Below, one piece after another: positions 32,321-43,093 of a DNA stretch of 64,000 nt (the first letter of the stretch is position 1; each line of letters opens with the position of its first letter). The translations under genes and the position numbers were made by a program. The stretch lies in NCBI RefSeq assembly GCF_042453785.1, contig NC_091677.1, positions 32,905,001 through 32,969,000 of the forward strand, given 5' to 3'. Source of the DNA: Malus domestica (taxonomy: Eukaryota; Streptophyta; Magnoliopsida; Rosales; Rosaceae). The notes beneath the pieces were generated by a model. That model made no database searches and had not been told where the DNA came from. It saw only the letters and a program-made list of their open reading frames with translations.

Positions 32321-35300
32321 ATGCAGGCTTGTGGAGGAGCTGCAGTGATGGGTTCTCTTCAACAACCCTCTTGGACCAAAGGAACAATTTTTTCAAACAA
32401 GGGGCTTACTGGCAGTGGATTTTCCCATCAACTAAAGCTCAAATGTGTGAAGCCCATTAGATCATCTTCTTACATAGAAGGAAGCTTGGTTACTGGAAGA
32501 CCATCCTCTTCTGTCACTGTACCTTTGCCTGAAATTGGTGGTAATTCTACTCCAACCTGTGAACTGATATCGATAATTTCTATTTACTTTTGGTTCTATT
32601 TGTAAATTTTATTAAAATGCATGTCAAATTTTTGTTCTGAGATTTCTACAGCAGGAATAGTTCTGGTTTTTCAAATTTTATGGTGTTATAATATAATTTT
32701 GATTTCAGTTTCTCTTAAGAAATACAAAAATCGAAACAACCATCAATTTGCTCAGCATCTGCCAGAATGGTATTCCATTATATTGCTTGGATTTGATGCT
32801 CTGTGTATTTATTTTCTTAATATCTACTTAGCATAACTACAGAATTTCATTACTCAATTCTATCACGAAACCATCCTTATGAATAAACATCTTTAATAGA
32901 ACCATATGTTCCGGCTGTATTTTCCCAACTTCTGATGTAGTATGAAAGGAATCATTGGTTAATAGCAGGAGTTATGTCTGACTTGTTCATGAATTGTATA
33001 ATTTGGTTTACAGGTAATGGAAGCAGTTTTGTAGACAACGGATTAAGTGAGGCTGACCCTGAGGTGCGTGCTATTATTGATATGGAGAAGCAGCGACAGT
33101 TCAAGAGTCTTGAGCTTATTGCCTCAGAAAATTTTACTTATAGAGCAGTGATGGAGGCAGTTGGCTCATGTCTAACAAACAAGTATTCAGAAGGTTTACC
33201 AGGTAAAAGGTACAGATACAGACTCAGAGTAATGTGAGTTCAATATGGACCTTCCATTAAAATTATTTTTCTTGTTTAGCTCATCATTTGATTGTACATT
33301 TCAGGTACTATGGTGGCAATGAGCATATTGATGAGCTTGAAACACTTTGCCAAAAGAGGGCTCTTGATGCGTTTCACTTAGATGGAAAGAAGTGGGGTGT
33401 TAATGTTCAACCATTATCTGGTTCTCCTGCTAATTTCGAGGTTTATACCGCAATTCTTAAACCTCATGATCGTCTCATGGTAAGTTTTCCTCCTGGATTT
33501 GGTTTACTCTTTATTGGTGGCTACTAGCTACTAACATGTGCATGCAACTCAGGGTTTGGACTTGTCTCACGGAGGACATTTGTCTCATGGTTTCATGACT
33601 CCTAAAAGACGGGTGTCAGGCACGTCCATTTATTTTGAGTCCATGTCATATCGACTCAATGAATCCACAGGTGCTGCATTTGTTTCCGGATAAGACTATG
33701 CTGCCTTTCAGATTTATTAAGGGTGTAATTGTTATTCTTTGGAATGATGTTGGTTATTTCGTAACAAAAACAAAATGCAGGTCTGGTTGATTACGACAAG
33801 CTTGAGGAAATGGCTGACCGATTTAAACCAAAACTCATTATTGCCGGGGCTAGTGCTTATCCTCGAGATTTTGACTATCCTCGCATGAGGAAGGTTAGTA
33901 TTTATGTATTCATTCCATATAAATAAATTTAATTCGCGTAATGGATATGGAATTCATTATCATTTATAAACAGTGTGTTTTTCCTTGGCAACTAATGAAT
34001 TACATCTAATTTGCATTGGAAGATTGCGGATTCGGTCGGTGCTTTTCTTATGATGGATATGGCTCACATAAGTGGGCTTGTTGCTGCTTCTGTGCTTGCA
34101 AATCCCTTTGACTACTGCGACATTGTGACAACAACAACACACAAGGTATTGTTCAAACTCATATATTTATATTTTACTAAATTTTTCCAAATTAAAACAT
34201 TTCACTTGAATGGACTCTAAGACATGCTAAAACGCAAATACTTCATCAGTAGTCTCATCTCGTGCTTCCTTGTTGTAATCCACATTTGGATGATCTCACA
34301 AATTTAAGACACTTCTTTTCAGTCTTTAAGAGGTCCAAGAGGTGGGATGATCTTCTTCAAGAAGGAGACGGTTCTCGGGGTTGATTTAGAAACTGCCATC
34401 AACAATGCTGTTTTCCCAGGTTTACAGGTTAGTTGTACTTGTTTCATGACAACAAATCTCATCGATGCAATGCCTAATTATTTATTTATTCTTCTATAAA
34501 TTAAACATTTATTTTGAATTTTGATGTACAAAGGATAAAGGCTTGAGTTCTTTATGCAGGGTGGTCCTCATAACCACACTATTGGGGGCCTTGCAGTTTG
34601 CTTGAAGTATGCACAGTCCCCAGAATTTAAGGCTTACCAGAACCAGGTACTGCAATATTTTGTCCTCATGTAAAAATGGTCAAAGACATGCCCTAAGTTA
34701 GTGTGGATACTCTACCTTGTAGGTGGTGTCTAATTGCAGGGCTCTTGCTAGCCGATTAACTGAACTTGGATACAAACTAGTTTCTGGTGGAAGTGATAAC
34801 CATCTGGTTCTTGTGGATCTCCGGCCTTTAGTAAGTTCCTAGTCCTAGATTGTTAATTAATTTACTTGTTTGGATTGATACTAATTTCTAATTGCTGCTT
34901 ATATGAGAACTTGTCCTGAGATGTGGACGTTTAAATGGCTATTTTTATTTTTTTTTTGCGTTTTCTCATTTGTGAATGAAATTATAGGATATTAGTTAAG
35001 GATTAAAGTTATTATTTGGTCCTGTGCATTAGGTTATATACCCAAATCTAATTTTCCAATGTTATTGGTCATTTCCTTTATCGATAGGGTATCGATGGAG
35101 CTCGAGTGGAGAAAATTCTTGACATGGCTTCTATCACCCTTAACAAGAACTCAGTACCTGGTGAGTGTACAGGTCAATTTGGTTGAAAAAATTGAAGAGA
35201 ACTTTTGGATTTCAGAATAAGGCTAATTTAGTTCTTGAATGCTATGAAGTTTTACATGATCCGTATTTGAAATAGTTATATGCAAGTAATCATACGAAAT

Positions 35301-35840
35301 GGACGTGTTTTCTTTAGTTCAAATGTAGGAAGATATGTATATCCTGATAGTTTAATCAAGCCGTTCACATAATTTCACCCGATAAGCTAAGGGTTCCAGA
35401 TCTTTACTTCTGGTTTCAGCGCTATTTGGCCCTACTGGGTACTTGCCTAGTTTTGAAGGTCTTTATCTTTGAGCTATTTTGTTTGTGTAGTTCTGGTTTT
35501 TATTTGTCTCTGAGCTATATTTTGTTTTCCTCTTGATCTTACACCTGCGATGTTTGATGAAATAGGTGATAAAAGTGCTGTAGTGCCCGGTGGCATTCGC
35601 ATTGGATCACCTGCCATGACGACAAGAGGATTCACTGAGAAAGAATTTGTAGCTGTTGCAGACTACATTCATGAGGGTGTGCAGATAACGATTGATGCTA
35701 AACGCGCAGCCTCAGGATCAAAGCTCCAAGATTTTATGAAGTTTGTAGCTTCCCCTGAATTCTCCCTAAAGGACCGAGTGTCAGATCTGCAGAGAAGAGT
35801 TGAGGCCCTTACCACCCAGTTCCCATTGCCTGGAGTATAA
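32321..35840 (+). CDS. SHMT3: Serine hydroxymethyltransferase, plastid type
   Basis: Eleven coding exons (32321-32540, 33014-33209, 33305-33479, 33553-33670, 33781-33893, 34023-34145, 34323-34427, 34560-34646, 34723-34830, 35088-35160, 35566-35840) join in phase to 530 residues. The enzyme interconverts serine plus tetrahydrofolate with glycine plus 5,10-methylene-tetrahydrofolate, using pyridoxal phosphate. The first 75 residues ([18 protein letters not shown]..) are basic and serine-rich, as in a plastid transit peptide, and resemble the start of the Arabidopsis plastid isoform SHMT3. Conserved blocks follow: [68 protein letters not shown] and [14 protein letters not shown], in which Lys315 should form the internal aldimine, then [17 protein letters not shown] and [14 protein letters not shown]. 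No frame damage was seen. A 5' UTR intron is likely. Confidence 0.96.
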
Positions 35841-36211
35841 CTCAGTGGTTAATGTTAATCATAAGGAAATACAAGGTTATTACTTCTGTTGTAACGTAAG
35901 TTAGCATGCTCTTTTCGGTGGATACTAGATATTCATCTTCGGTTTTGTTCCTGTGCGAAGGTGAGGAAACGAGAGCTAAATGATTTGCGTAAGTGAACCG
36001 TTTGAACTTACTATATCAATGGCAAGTGATAGGTTACTCAGAGTTGATGCTCGTTTGGTAAATATAGAGTAGAGCCTAAGGTTGCAAATTCTGCAGAACA
36101 TGAAATGGCCAAGAGAGAATGCCGTGTATATCAACCAATTCATGGCCAAGAGAGAATGCCGTGTATATCAACCAATGTATTAAAAGCATGAGGCGTGGGT
36201 GGGGTGTATAA

Positions 36212-36536
36212 GGGTGCGTTTGGTACGCAGACGGGACGGAACGGGACGGGACGGGACGGGACGGAACGGGACGGGACGGGACGGAACGGGACGGGACGGG
36301 ACGGAACGAAGGTGTAATTTTTGAAAAATACATGGGGTATATTTGTCTTAAAATGGTAAAACAGTGTGTTCCACAGACGTGAAACAAACCCGTTCCAGGG
36401 GGGGAAGGTGGGACGCAAAAACACCCAAAATCTGTCCCGTGGAACAGCCCGTTCCACCCATTTTTGGCGTACCAAACGCGGGACTGAACGCCTCGTTCCG
36501 TTCCGTCCCGTCCCGTCCCACGTACCATACGCACCC
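36212..36536. mobile_element. PIF/Harbinger-type MITE with GGGAC repeats, copy 1
   Basis: Inverted ends GGGTGCGTTTGGTACG and (reversed) GGGTGCGTATGGTACG are flanked by the 3-bp duplication TAA (36209-36211, 36537-36539). The left arm carries a run of (GGGAC)n/GGAAC pentamers. It lies about 370 bp past the SHMT3 stop codon. A sister copy is at 57766-58053. Confidence 0.85.
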
Positions 36537-36647
36537 TAAGGGATAGCTTAGCCTAGGCGTGAGGCAAAGCCTCACGGGCTCTAAATTTTTTAATATATAC
36601 ATTGAGCGTCCACATATATTATATTAAAAAATGGAATATTAATCAAT

Positions 36648-36796
36648 TGGAGTGTGCTATCTACACATCTTATTTTACTTCTCACACTCCTTAATAATTT
36701 ATGTCCGTTGATATTCTTCAATTCATCCGATCCAACGGTCGAAAATTAAAAAGGTGTGTGAGAAGTAAAATAGGGTATGTGGATATCACACCCCTA
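36648..36796. mobile_element. MITE of the 'GTGTGATATCCACAC' family, copy 1
   Basis: Inverted ends GGAGTGTGCTATCTACAC and (reversed) GGGGTGTGATATCCACAT, with CATCCGATCCAACGGTCGAAAATTAAAA inside. A second copy with the same core is at 63709-63857. Non-coding, about 150 bp. Confidence 0.65.
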
Positions 36797-37175
36797 ATTA
36801 ATTATCACCATGAGCACACACATACATTATGAATATATATATATATATATAATAGATGATGAAAAGCACAATGAGCACACATATAACAATGCACGCAGAT
36901 AGCATATACATCCATTATATCAAATAAAAAAAATCAGAAAAAAGGCAAAGAAACGATAGGGTAAGGAAGAGGTATGAGACAGTTAAAATCCTACCCAAAT
37001 TTTGGGTTTGGGAGTATAAAAATAAAAAAATAAAAAAATAAAAAGAATCCCCAAAAGGTGCACCTAGGCGGCTCCAGCGGCGTCTTCCGCCGCCTTCCGC
37101 CCACTCCCTCAAAAAGAGGCGGCAACCCTCAAACCCAGCCTCACATGCGCTTAGGCGAGCCTTTTAAAACATTGT
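36797..37175. other. AT-rich intergenic sequence
   Basis: Contains an (AT)n run (36835-36852) and A-rich stretches at 37017-37045. The GC-richer 37055-37160 region has fragments with no recognised protein. No gene is supported. Confidence 0.5.
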
Positions 37176-37179
37176 TATC

Positions 37180-37790
37180 AACACACGCACTCGTGGCGGC
37201 AGAGAAACCAACGCTAACCAGCTCTGGCTGGCGGCAGCACATTCCTCAGATCGACTATGTATGAAAGACTACAATCTCCGGCGTTGTGGACCGGATTTTT
37301 AACACAAGTTAGCAAAACGCATAAGTTTTGGGTGGTGGGAGTTGTAGCTTACCCATGCATTTGCTACAGATCCTTTTTTATACTGCTTTTCAATGTGACA
37401 TTGGCTACTGAGGCAATGGAATTGGCATTGATCCCTACATGATTAAGACTCGGATCCCACATGTTTTTATAACTGTCGAACTCGACGGTGAGGAACTTGT
37501 TTCCAGAGGGTGTGAAAAGCCGAATCAGAGCTAAATAAACGAAAGTACCCGGGGATGTTTGACGACGGAGGATATGCCATCACTGGCTTACGCATCATTC
37601 AGGGCTTTCACGACGACGGAGAAATGGGTTGTAAAGTCGGTGAGCCTCTCCATGCCGGCATCCCAAAGGCTCTGCCAACACTTCTAGGAGGGGGAGGACC
37701 ATCAACTTGATTCGTAGTCCCCCAGAAGGGAGTGCATCACCTTGGAATGTCATTTTCTTTCAACAGTTCTGAGTCTAATGTTAAATCACA
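37180..37790 (-). pseudogene. Legume-lectin-domain pseudogene (L-type lectin receptor kinase type)
   Basis: Minus-strand translation in shifting frames gives, in the order of a legume lectin domain: MTFQGDALPSGGLRIK; SLWDAGMERLTDFTTHFSVV; GYFRLFSSDSAFHT; SGNKFLTVEFDSYKNMWDPS; LNHVGINANSIASVANVTLK; then CSLSYIVDLRNVLPPARASV and GFSAATSA. These match the beta-sandwich of legume lectins and L-type lectin receptor kinases, including the FDSY..WDP..HVGIN metal and sugar binding region. Several frameshifts and stop codons break it, and no kinase domain follows. Such receptor kinases act at the plasma membrane in defence and development; this copy cannot encode one. Confidence 0.8.
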
Positions 37791-38220
37791 CAATAACATG
37801 TTAACAAGCTTGATCAAGTTAATATACTCAGAAAATATGATTTCTCACTGCGTTGATGTTATCGAAAGCTAAAGGTAGCTGTCTTCTTTTCATTTGGATA
37901 GTGAATTTCGAACATTCATTTTCTCGCCTTTCACATTTTTGCTATAGTAAAACCTCTATACGGTGATAATCTTAGGACAAAATGAATTTTATTACTATAG
38001 GAAGGTTATTTTTTAACTTGGTTATTCTTAAGAAAAGTTGTATGGACACAAAAAAACTACATTAGTAGAAGTATCACTATAGAGAGATTGTACTGTAATT
38101 TATATCATCTCACAGTAGTTGTCTTTCTTTTCATTTGCGGGAGCATTCGATTAATGGGTCCCCTATTGGGCCTATTATGAAGATGCGAAAGTTTTTATGT
38201 CGAAGATCACTGCAATTATT

Positions 38221-38490
38221 TCAGCCTATGTTCGTCGTCAAACAAACGAGATGAGCAAACTGTTCATTTTCCCAGGCCTTTGTAAATACATTTGCCAACT
38301 GGAAACGAGTAGGAGCATGCAATGGACTAATTATTCCAGCTTGCAGTTTTTCGCAAACTATGGGACTGTTAATTTTAATGTGCTTTGTATGTTCGTGAAA
38401 AACAAGATTCGTTGCAATGTACAAAACTGCTTGATTATCACAATACAATGGTGTGGGAGCTGTTGAATGAAATTTTTTATGGTGTTTCAT
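38221..38490 (-). pseudogene. Ty1/copia RNase H fragment
   Basis: The 89-residue frame reads FHSTAPTPLYCDNQAVLYIA, then NLVFHEHTKHIKINSPIV and QLANVFTKAWENEQF. This matches the C-terminal RNase H region of copia polyproteins (LYCDN.AA.HIA.NPVFHERTKHIEIDCHFV, LAD.FTKAL) with several changed residues. No LTRs or other domains were found beside it, so it is a scrap of an old element. Confidence 0.8.
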
Positions 38491-38755
38491 CTGCTAGGTT
38501 TGGAAGGCTAGGTAATCAGGCATCGATGCTCCAAAACCACTTCTAATTAGTAATTTCCGACAATGAAATGTAAAATGCCAGCCAACGTCTGTATTTTTTG
38601 TTAGTAATTTCCGACAATGAAAAACACTTCTAATTAGGTTTGGAAGAAAATGGTTTGAGGCGATCACGGTCATATAGCCCTTGTTATACGCTTCTTCAAA
38701 AAGTACTTGGATTTTTAATGAAAATTTTGGGCTTGTTAGAAGTGATGTTAAAATG

Positions 38756-39116
38756 TGTTTATACCATATTTAGGGCCTCGTATTTAGACCTCGTATAAAT
38801 ACTCGGGGGACTTAAATGTAATTATGTGATAAAGGAATTGGCAAATATGTAATAAGTGATGAGTCCTTATTCTATAAAAGGACCCCTCACCCTCACAATT
38901 AGGGGAGACCAATTCCTAAGGCTCCTCACCCTCTCAACGCTCTCACTCTCAGAGCTCTCTCTCTCTCCCTCACTTCTCAGAGAAATACAATACAATTAGT
39001 GTGGACGTAGCCCAAACCTTGGGGTGAACCACGATACATCTTGTGTTATTTACATTTCATGCAGATTCACAATCAGATTTACGTTGTTCCAAGACCTCTG
39101 GTTTTGTGCATCAACA
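38756..39116 (+). repeat. 5' LTR of the LARD-like element
   Basis: 361 bp, with a promoter-like TTATTCTATAAAAGG at about 38868-38882 followed by a CT-rich leader. Confidence 0.88.
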
Positions 39117-39600
39117 TTTGATGCCGTCTGTGGGAAATGACACGAAAAGCTATGTCGATTCTCTTTCATTTTTTCATCTCACCACCGTGAGATCTCACAA
39201 CTGTCCACCGTAAATCTGCAAAACCCATTTCAAATCTCCAAACACCACTTAACACAACTCAAGAAAATCTCAACTCATCGTGGTTTATTTCACAATGAGC
39301 TTCTCTGCTGCTTCAATCTCTGTTGTCCATCACGACATCATCACGGTAATAAACACCAAAGCCCAACTAGTGGAGCTCAAAAAACCGTCATTTACCATTT
39401 TCTAGCAAATGGGTTATTTTCTGTAGCAAATGAGTGAGAAACACAATAATATTACGGAGGACATGAAGTAAGGTATTCTCTTCATCACGATCTGCCTCTT
39501 AACAACGGCAAGCACCTCAACCCCTCAGCGACGCCACTTCCGTCACAACCGAGAGAATGTTTGGAAGCGTTCCAAGTCTAATCCTCCTCTGAAAACAACA

Positions 39601-39999
39601 ATGAAAACAATGGAGAAAATCGTGGTTGGCGTTTTCAGCGGGCCCCACGACTTTGTGTCATTTCCGAGGTTGTTGTACAACGCGATCATGCTGAGCGGGT
39701 TGCTGGATTTACGGATCAGTGGGTTGAGAGATGACATCGTCTTGTTTACCAGGTGGGTGTCGTTGGCGTACTTGAAAGCTCCAACAGTCGTACTGGTAGA
39801 GCAACGCGGCGCTCATGGAGGCACATATGTTTTGGATCAGCCCTTGCTGCCCAACCGGATCTTTGAATGTAACCTATACTGCCACAATCCCGAAGTACTT
39901 GCTGAAAAATATGAGAAATATAGGATCGCGATGGAAGTCGCCCAAACAGGGCAGCTGAGGATGGATATTGGAAGGCGACTGGAGCTGACAAGGAAGTGA
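39601..39999 (+). CDS. Open frame inside the LARD-like element, 132 residues, unknown
   Basis: The frame begins [20 protein letters not shown] and contains [20 protein letters not shown]. It is GC-richer than its surroundings, so several frames are open on both strands; a minus-strand frame also reads like protein ([19 protein letters not shown]). It is not a retrotransposon protein I recognise. It may be a captured host gene fragment, in either orientation, or chance. No function is assigned. Confidence 0.2.
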   Translation: MKTMEKIVVGVFSGPHDFVSFPRLLYNAIMLSGLLDLRISGLRDDIVLFTRWVSLAYLKAPTVVLVEQRGAHGGTYVLDQPLLPNRIFECNLYCHNPEVLAEKYEKYRIAMEVAQTGQLRMDIGRRLELTRK

Positions 40000-40739
40000 A
40001 GTCATCTAATGGAGCTGTTGTTAGATGGAGAAAGACTCTGGTTTTCTATAAGGGCAAACCCCCAAAGGGTGACAAGACGGCTCAGCCCTAGAGCTATTCT
40101 TGTCTTTATTTCAAGAAAAGTTCACAAGCAATGGCTCAACCCGATACAGTGTTTACCCATAACCCTAGAGCTGTCATTATTTTAATCTGGTGAGTCTGAA
40201 GGCTTTAATCAACCACCCACATGGAAAAGCTAGCTATGGGTGTGTTTGCTATAAAGCAAGCATGCAAAATCTGCAAATGAGCATGCTTTGAAAAAGTGTA
40301 CCAGAAGATGTTTGGTGAGACTTTCATCATCACAGCCTCAACTTGATAATAATGGAGAAATGGCTTTTTTATAAAAGCCACAAGAAAAGCCACAGGAAGC
40401 CAAGGGTGTCGAACACCAAAGCAGAAGATGCCATCAACTTTTGAAAAAGAAAACTTTCATCATGCATGTTCCCATTTTTCTGAAGAAGCCACTGGAATGC
40501 GCACATGGAAAAAGATCTACAACAACCCGGTACGCACCAACGATCTGCAACTGTCGAAACATTTGTTTTTGAATGATGTAATTTATTATTCGTATCTTTC
40601 GGAGATATCTGTATAAACCCCATCAGAGGGTAATAATAGTACCAAAAAAAAAGCCCAAAATAATGGGCTGACATGTTGTGGAGAGCTAAGGCCCATAAGC
40701 CCAAAATAGCACCAACCAGGTCATCAAAAGTACGCCCAG

Positions 40740-40990
40740 TACTCCACAATTATTCGGCAACCCGCCGCTATTACCACCAACCGGGTGACCAAAAGTACGC
40801 CAGTACTCCACAATTATTCAGCAACCCGCCGCTATTACCACCAACCAGGTGACCAAAAGTACGCCCAGTACTCCAAAATTATTCGGCAACCCGCCGCTAT
40901 TACCACCAACCAGGTGATGAAATGTACAACCCATACTCTAATATCATTTGGCAACTAGCCATTCATGCCACCACCCAAGTGATCAAAAGT
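40740..40990. repeat. Tandem repeats, about 75 bp, in the LARD-like element
   Basis: Four degenerate units with GTACGCCCAGTACTCCACAA, TTATTCGGCAACCCGCC and GCTATTACCACCAACC..GTGA follow one another, with the last unit more diverged. Confidence 0.8.
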
Positions 40991-41024
40991 ACGCCCAGTA
41001 CTTCATATTATACATAAGCATTAC

Positions 41025-41510
41025 TCATATCAATCATACATAAACATTCATGAGCATCACTCATATCAATCATACATAAACATTCATGAGCATCACTTAT
41101 GTCAACATTCATGAGCATCACTCATGTTAACATCCATGAGCATCACTCATGTCAATCAAACATTCATGAGCATCACTCATGTCAATCAAACGTTCATGAG
41201 CATCACTCATGTCAATCAGCTTCAAAAGCTTCATTTACAAAAGCTCTACCTTCAAAAGCTTCATTTACAGAGTTACAGCTTCAAAAGCTTCATTTACAAA
41301 AGCTAGAAACGTTCATGAACATCACTCATGTCAATCAGCTTCAAAAGCTTCATTTACAAAAGCTTTAGCTTCAAAAGCTTCATTTACAGAGCTACAGCTT
41401 CAAAAGCTTCATTTACAAAAACTCTAGCTTCAAAAGCTTCATTTACAGAGCTCCAGCTTCAAAGCTTCACTTACAAAGCTTCAAAGCTTCACTTACAAAG
41501 CTTCAGTGCA
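41025..41510. repeat. Two short tandem repeat families in the LARD-like element
   Basis: First, units of about 28-30 bp built on CATTCATGAGCATCACTCAT (41040-41220). Then units of about 30 bp built on GCTTCAAAAGCTTCATTTAC (41217-41500), with one CATGAACATCACTCATGTC unit interleaved at about 41312. All encode open frames only because of the repeat period. Confidence 0.85.
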
Positions 41511-41599
41511 GGGTATACAAATATCGCTTCCGAACAACCGTCACTTCGGCCCATACATGGATTCAATTTGAAGTCTCCAGCCAACAGACTCTATTGACC

Positions 41600-41965
41600 G
41601 AAGACATGGGGGACTCTAGCCCATTATTTATGTATTAAGGAGCGAGCCCTTATTCTATAAAAGGGACTCTCTCACCACCATTAGAGAGCATCAACTCTAG
41701 CCCATATTTATGTATTGAGGAGCGAGCCCTTATTCTATAAAAGGGACTCCCTCACTACCATTAGAGAGCATCGCCGCCTACTAAGCAACCGCCTTACCGC
41801 GAGCATCAACTCTAGCCCATCATTTATGTATTGAGGAACGAGCCCTTATTCTATAAAAGGGACTTCTTCACTATCATTAGAGAGCATCAACTCTAGCCCA
41901 TCATTCATGTATTGAGGAGCGAGCCCTTATTCTATAAAATGGACTCCCTCACTTTCAAACGCCGC
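41600..41965 (+). repeat. Repeats resembling the LTR promoter segment
   Basis: Four copies of GAGCCCTTATTCTATAAAA, each followed by GGGACT and a CTC-rich stretch and three by an ATTAGAGAGCATC block, precede the 3' LTR. The same TTATTCTATAAAAGG TATA segment lies once in each LTR. The copies are separated by TCTAGCCCAT.ATTTATGTATT. Confidence 0.75.
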
Positions 41966-42170
41966 AAGCTGAGCCAACCAAGGCAACATAAGCCACGAGC
42001 CGAGCAGCCTCGCAGCGTGTGCTACTTCAAGTTGAGCGTTATTTCAGATTGAGCACTACATCATATCGAGCATCAATTCAAGACAGTATCTAGTTACTTC
42101 GGCCCACACATGGACTGAATTTCAAGTCTCCAGCCAAAAGACTCTCTTGATTGAAAACTTGGGAGACTAC

Positions 42171-42531
42171 TGTTTATACCATATTTAGGGCCTCGTATTT
42201 AGACCTCGTATAAATACTCGGGGGACTTAAATGTAATTATATGATAAAGAAATGGGCAAATATGTAATAAGTGATGAGTTCTTATTCTATAAAAGGACCC
42301 CTCACCCTCACAATTAGGGGAGGCCAATTCCTAAGGCTCCCCACCCTCTCAACGCTCTCACTCTCAGAGCTCTCTCTCTCTCCCTCACTTCTCAGAGAAA
42401 TACAATACAATTAGTGTGGACGTAGCCCAAACCTTGGGGTGAACCACGATAAATCTTGTGTTATTTACATTTCATGCAGATTCACGGTCGGATTTACGTT
42501 ATTCCAAGACCTCCGGTTTTGTGCATCAACA
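42171..42531 (+). repeat. 3' LTR of the LARD-like element
   Basis: 361 bp, preceded by the purine-rich GAAAACTTGGGAGACTAC. It is followed by the target duplication AAATG. Confidence 0.88.
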
Positions 42532-43093
42532 AAATGATTGAAAGCACTTTTGGTAAAATTGTTTTTGGGTTTTCAAAGTAGTTGAACTATTTTATTTAAG
42601 AAGCACCAGTTTTGTGTTTCTTGTAGAAAACACTTCAAGTGATTTTCTAGGATTTACTTGCATTTTTATTGAGGATTGGTTTTAAAAACGCTTCATCAAA
42701 AGTGTCTCGGTCATTTTGAATAAATTTCCAAATAAGCCCTTTGGCATGTTTATTTTAAACATAACTCACTCCACTCTTTCCAATTTTGAAATAAAATTCC
42801 CAAGTTGGGTACCCATCTAATTGATAAAAAATGACTGGATAATAAAACTATATATGCAACCAAGGTCGTTTGAAATCGTCTCTGCAATTATTTATATTGG
42901 GATTGTTTCCTGTGCAAGTTATTGAAATATCAAACAACTAATTAATTAAAGTGATCAGACAATGGCATTTTTTTTTTTTTTTTTTTTTTTTGTGGATGAT
43001 CTCCATTGATAAGGTTGAACCAACATACAAAAAAGAAAAGAGAGGAGCTGGTTTATATTAGTTGTTTTCCTTTTGGCCAGAGACATCACCAAT
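42532..43093. other. Right part of an interrupted MITE, then NLR upstream region
   Basis: 42537-42738 is the remainder of a MITE whose first 27 bp are at 38729-38755 (GGGCTTGTTAGAAGTG, reversed right end GGGCTTATTTGGAAATT). The LARD-like element split it. A run of about 28 T (42964-42991) precedes the NLR gene. No TATA box was singled out. Confidence 0.6.

Larger units (their letters stand above)
38756..42531 (+). mobile_element. Non-autonomous LTR retrotransposon (LARD-like), 3.8 kb
   Basis: Two 361-bp LTRs (38756-39116 and 42171-42531), both TGTTTATACC...GTGCATCAACA, flanked by the 5-bp duplication AAATG (38751-38755, 42532-42536). The LTRs differ at about 12 positions by eye. Just inside the 5' LTR is TTTGATGCCGTCTGTGGGAA, a primer-site-like motif common in plant LTR elements. 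The 3-kb interior has a decayed gag-like start (MSFSAASISVVHHDIITVIN then TAG) but no protease, integrase or reverse transcriptase. Transcription orientation was inferred from the primer site. Confidence 0.88.

Noticed and set aside
36076-36534. 152-codon minus frame with Arg-Pro-Val-Pro-Ser repeats (similar at 57705-58109)
   Set aside because: The repeats are translations of the GGGAC pentamers in a non-coding MITE.
40740-41510. CRISPR-like array of short repeats
   Set aside because: Repeats are imperfect, lack unique spacers of constant length, and lie in a plant retrotransposon.
41099-41597. Open frames of about 90 codons with His/Ser or Lys-Ala-Ser-Phe repeats
   Set aside because: They arise from tandem DNA repeats with a period that keeps several frames open; no start context or homologue.
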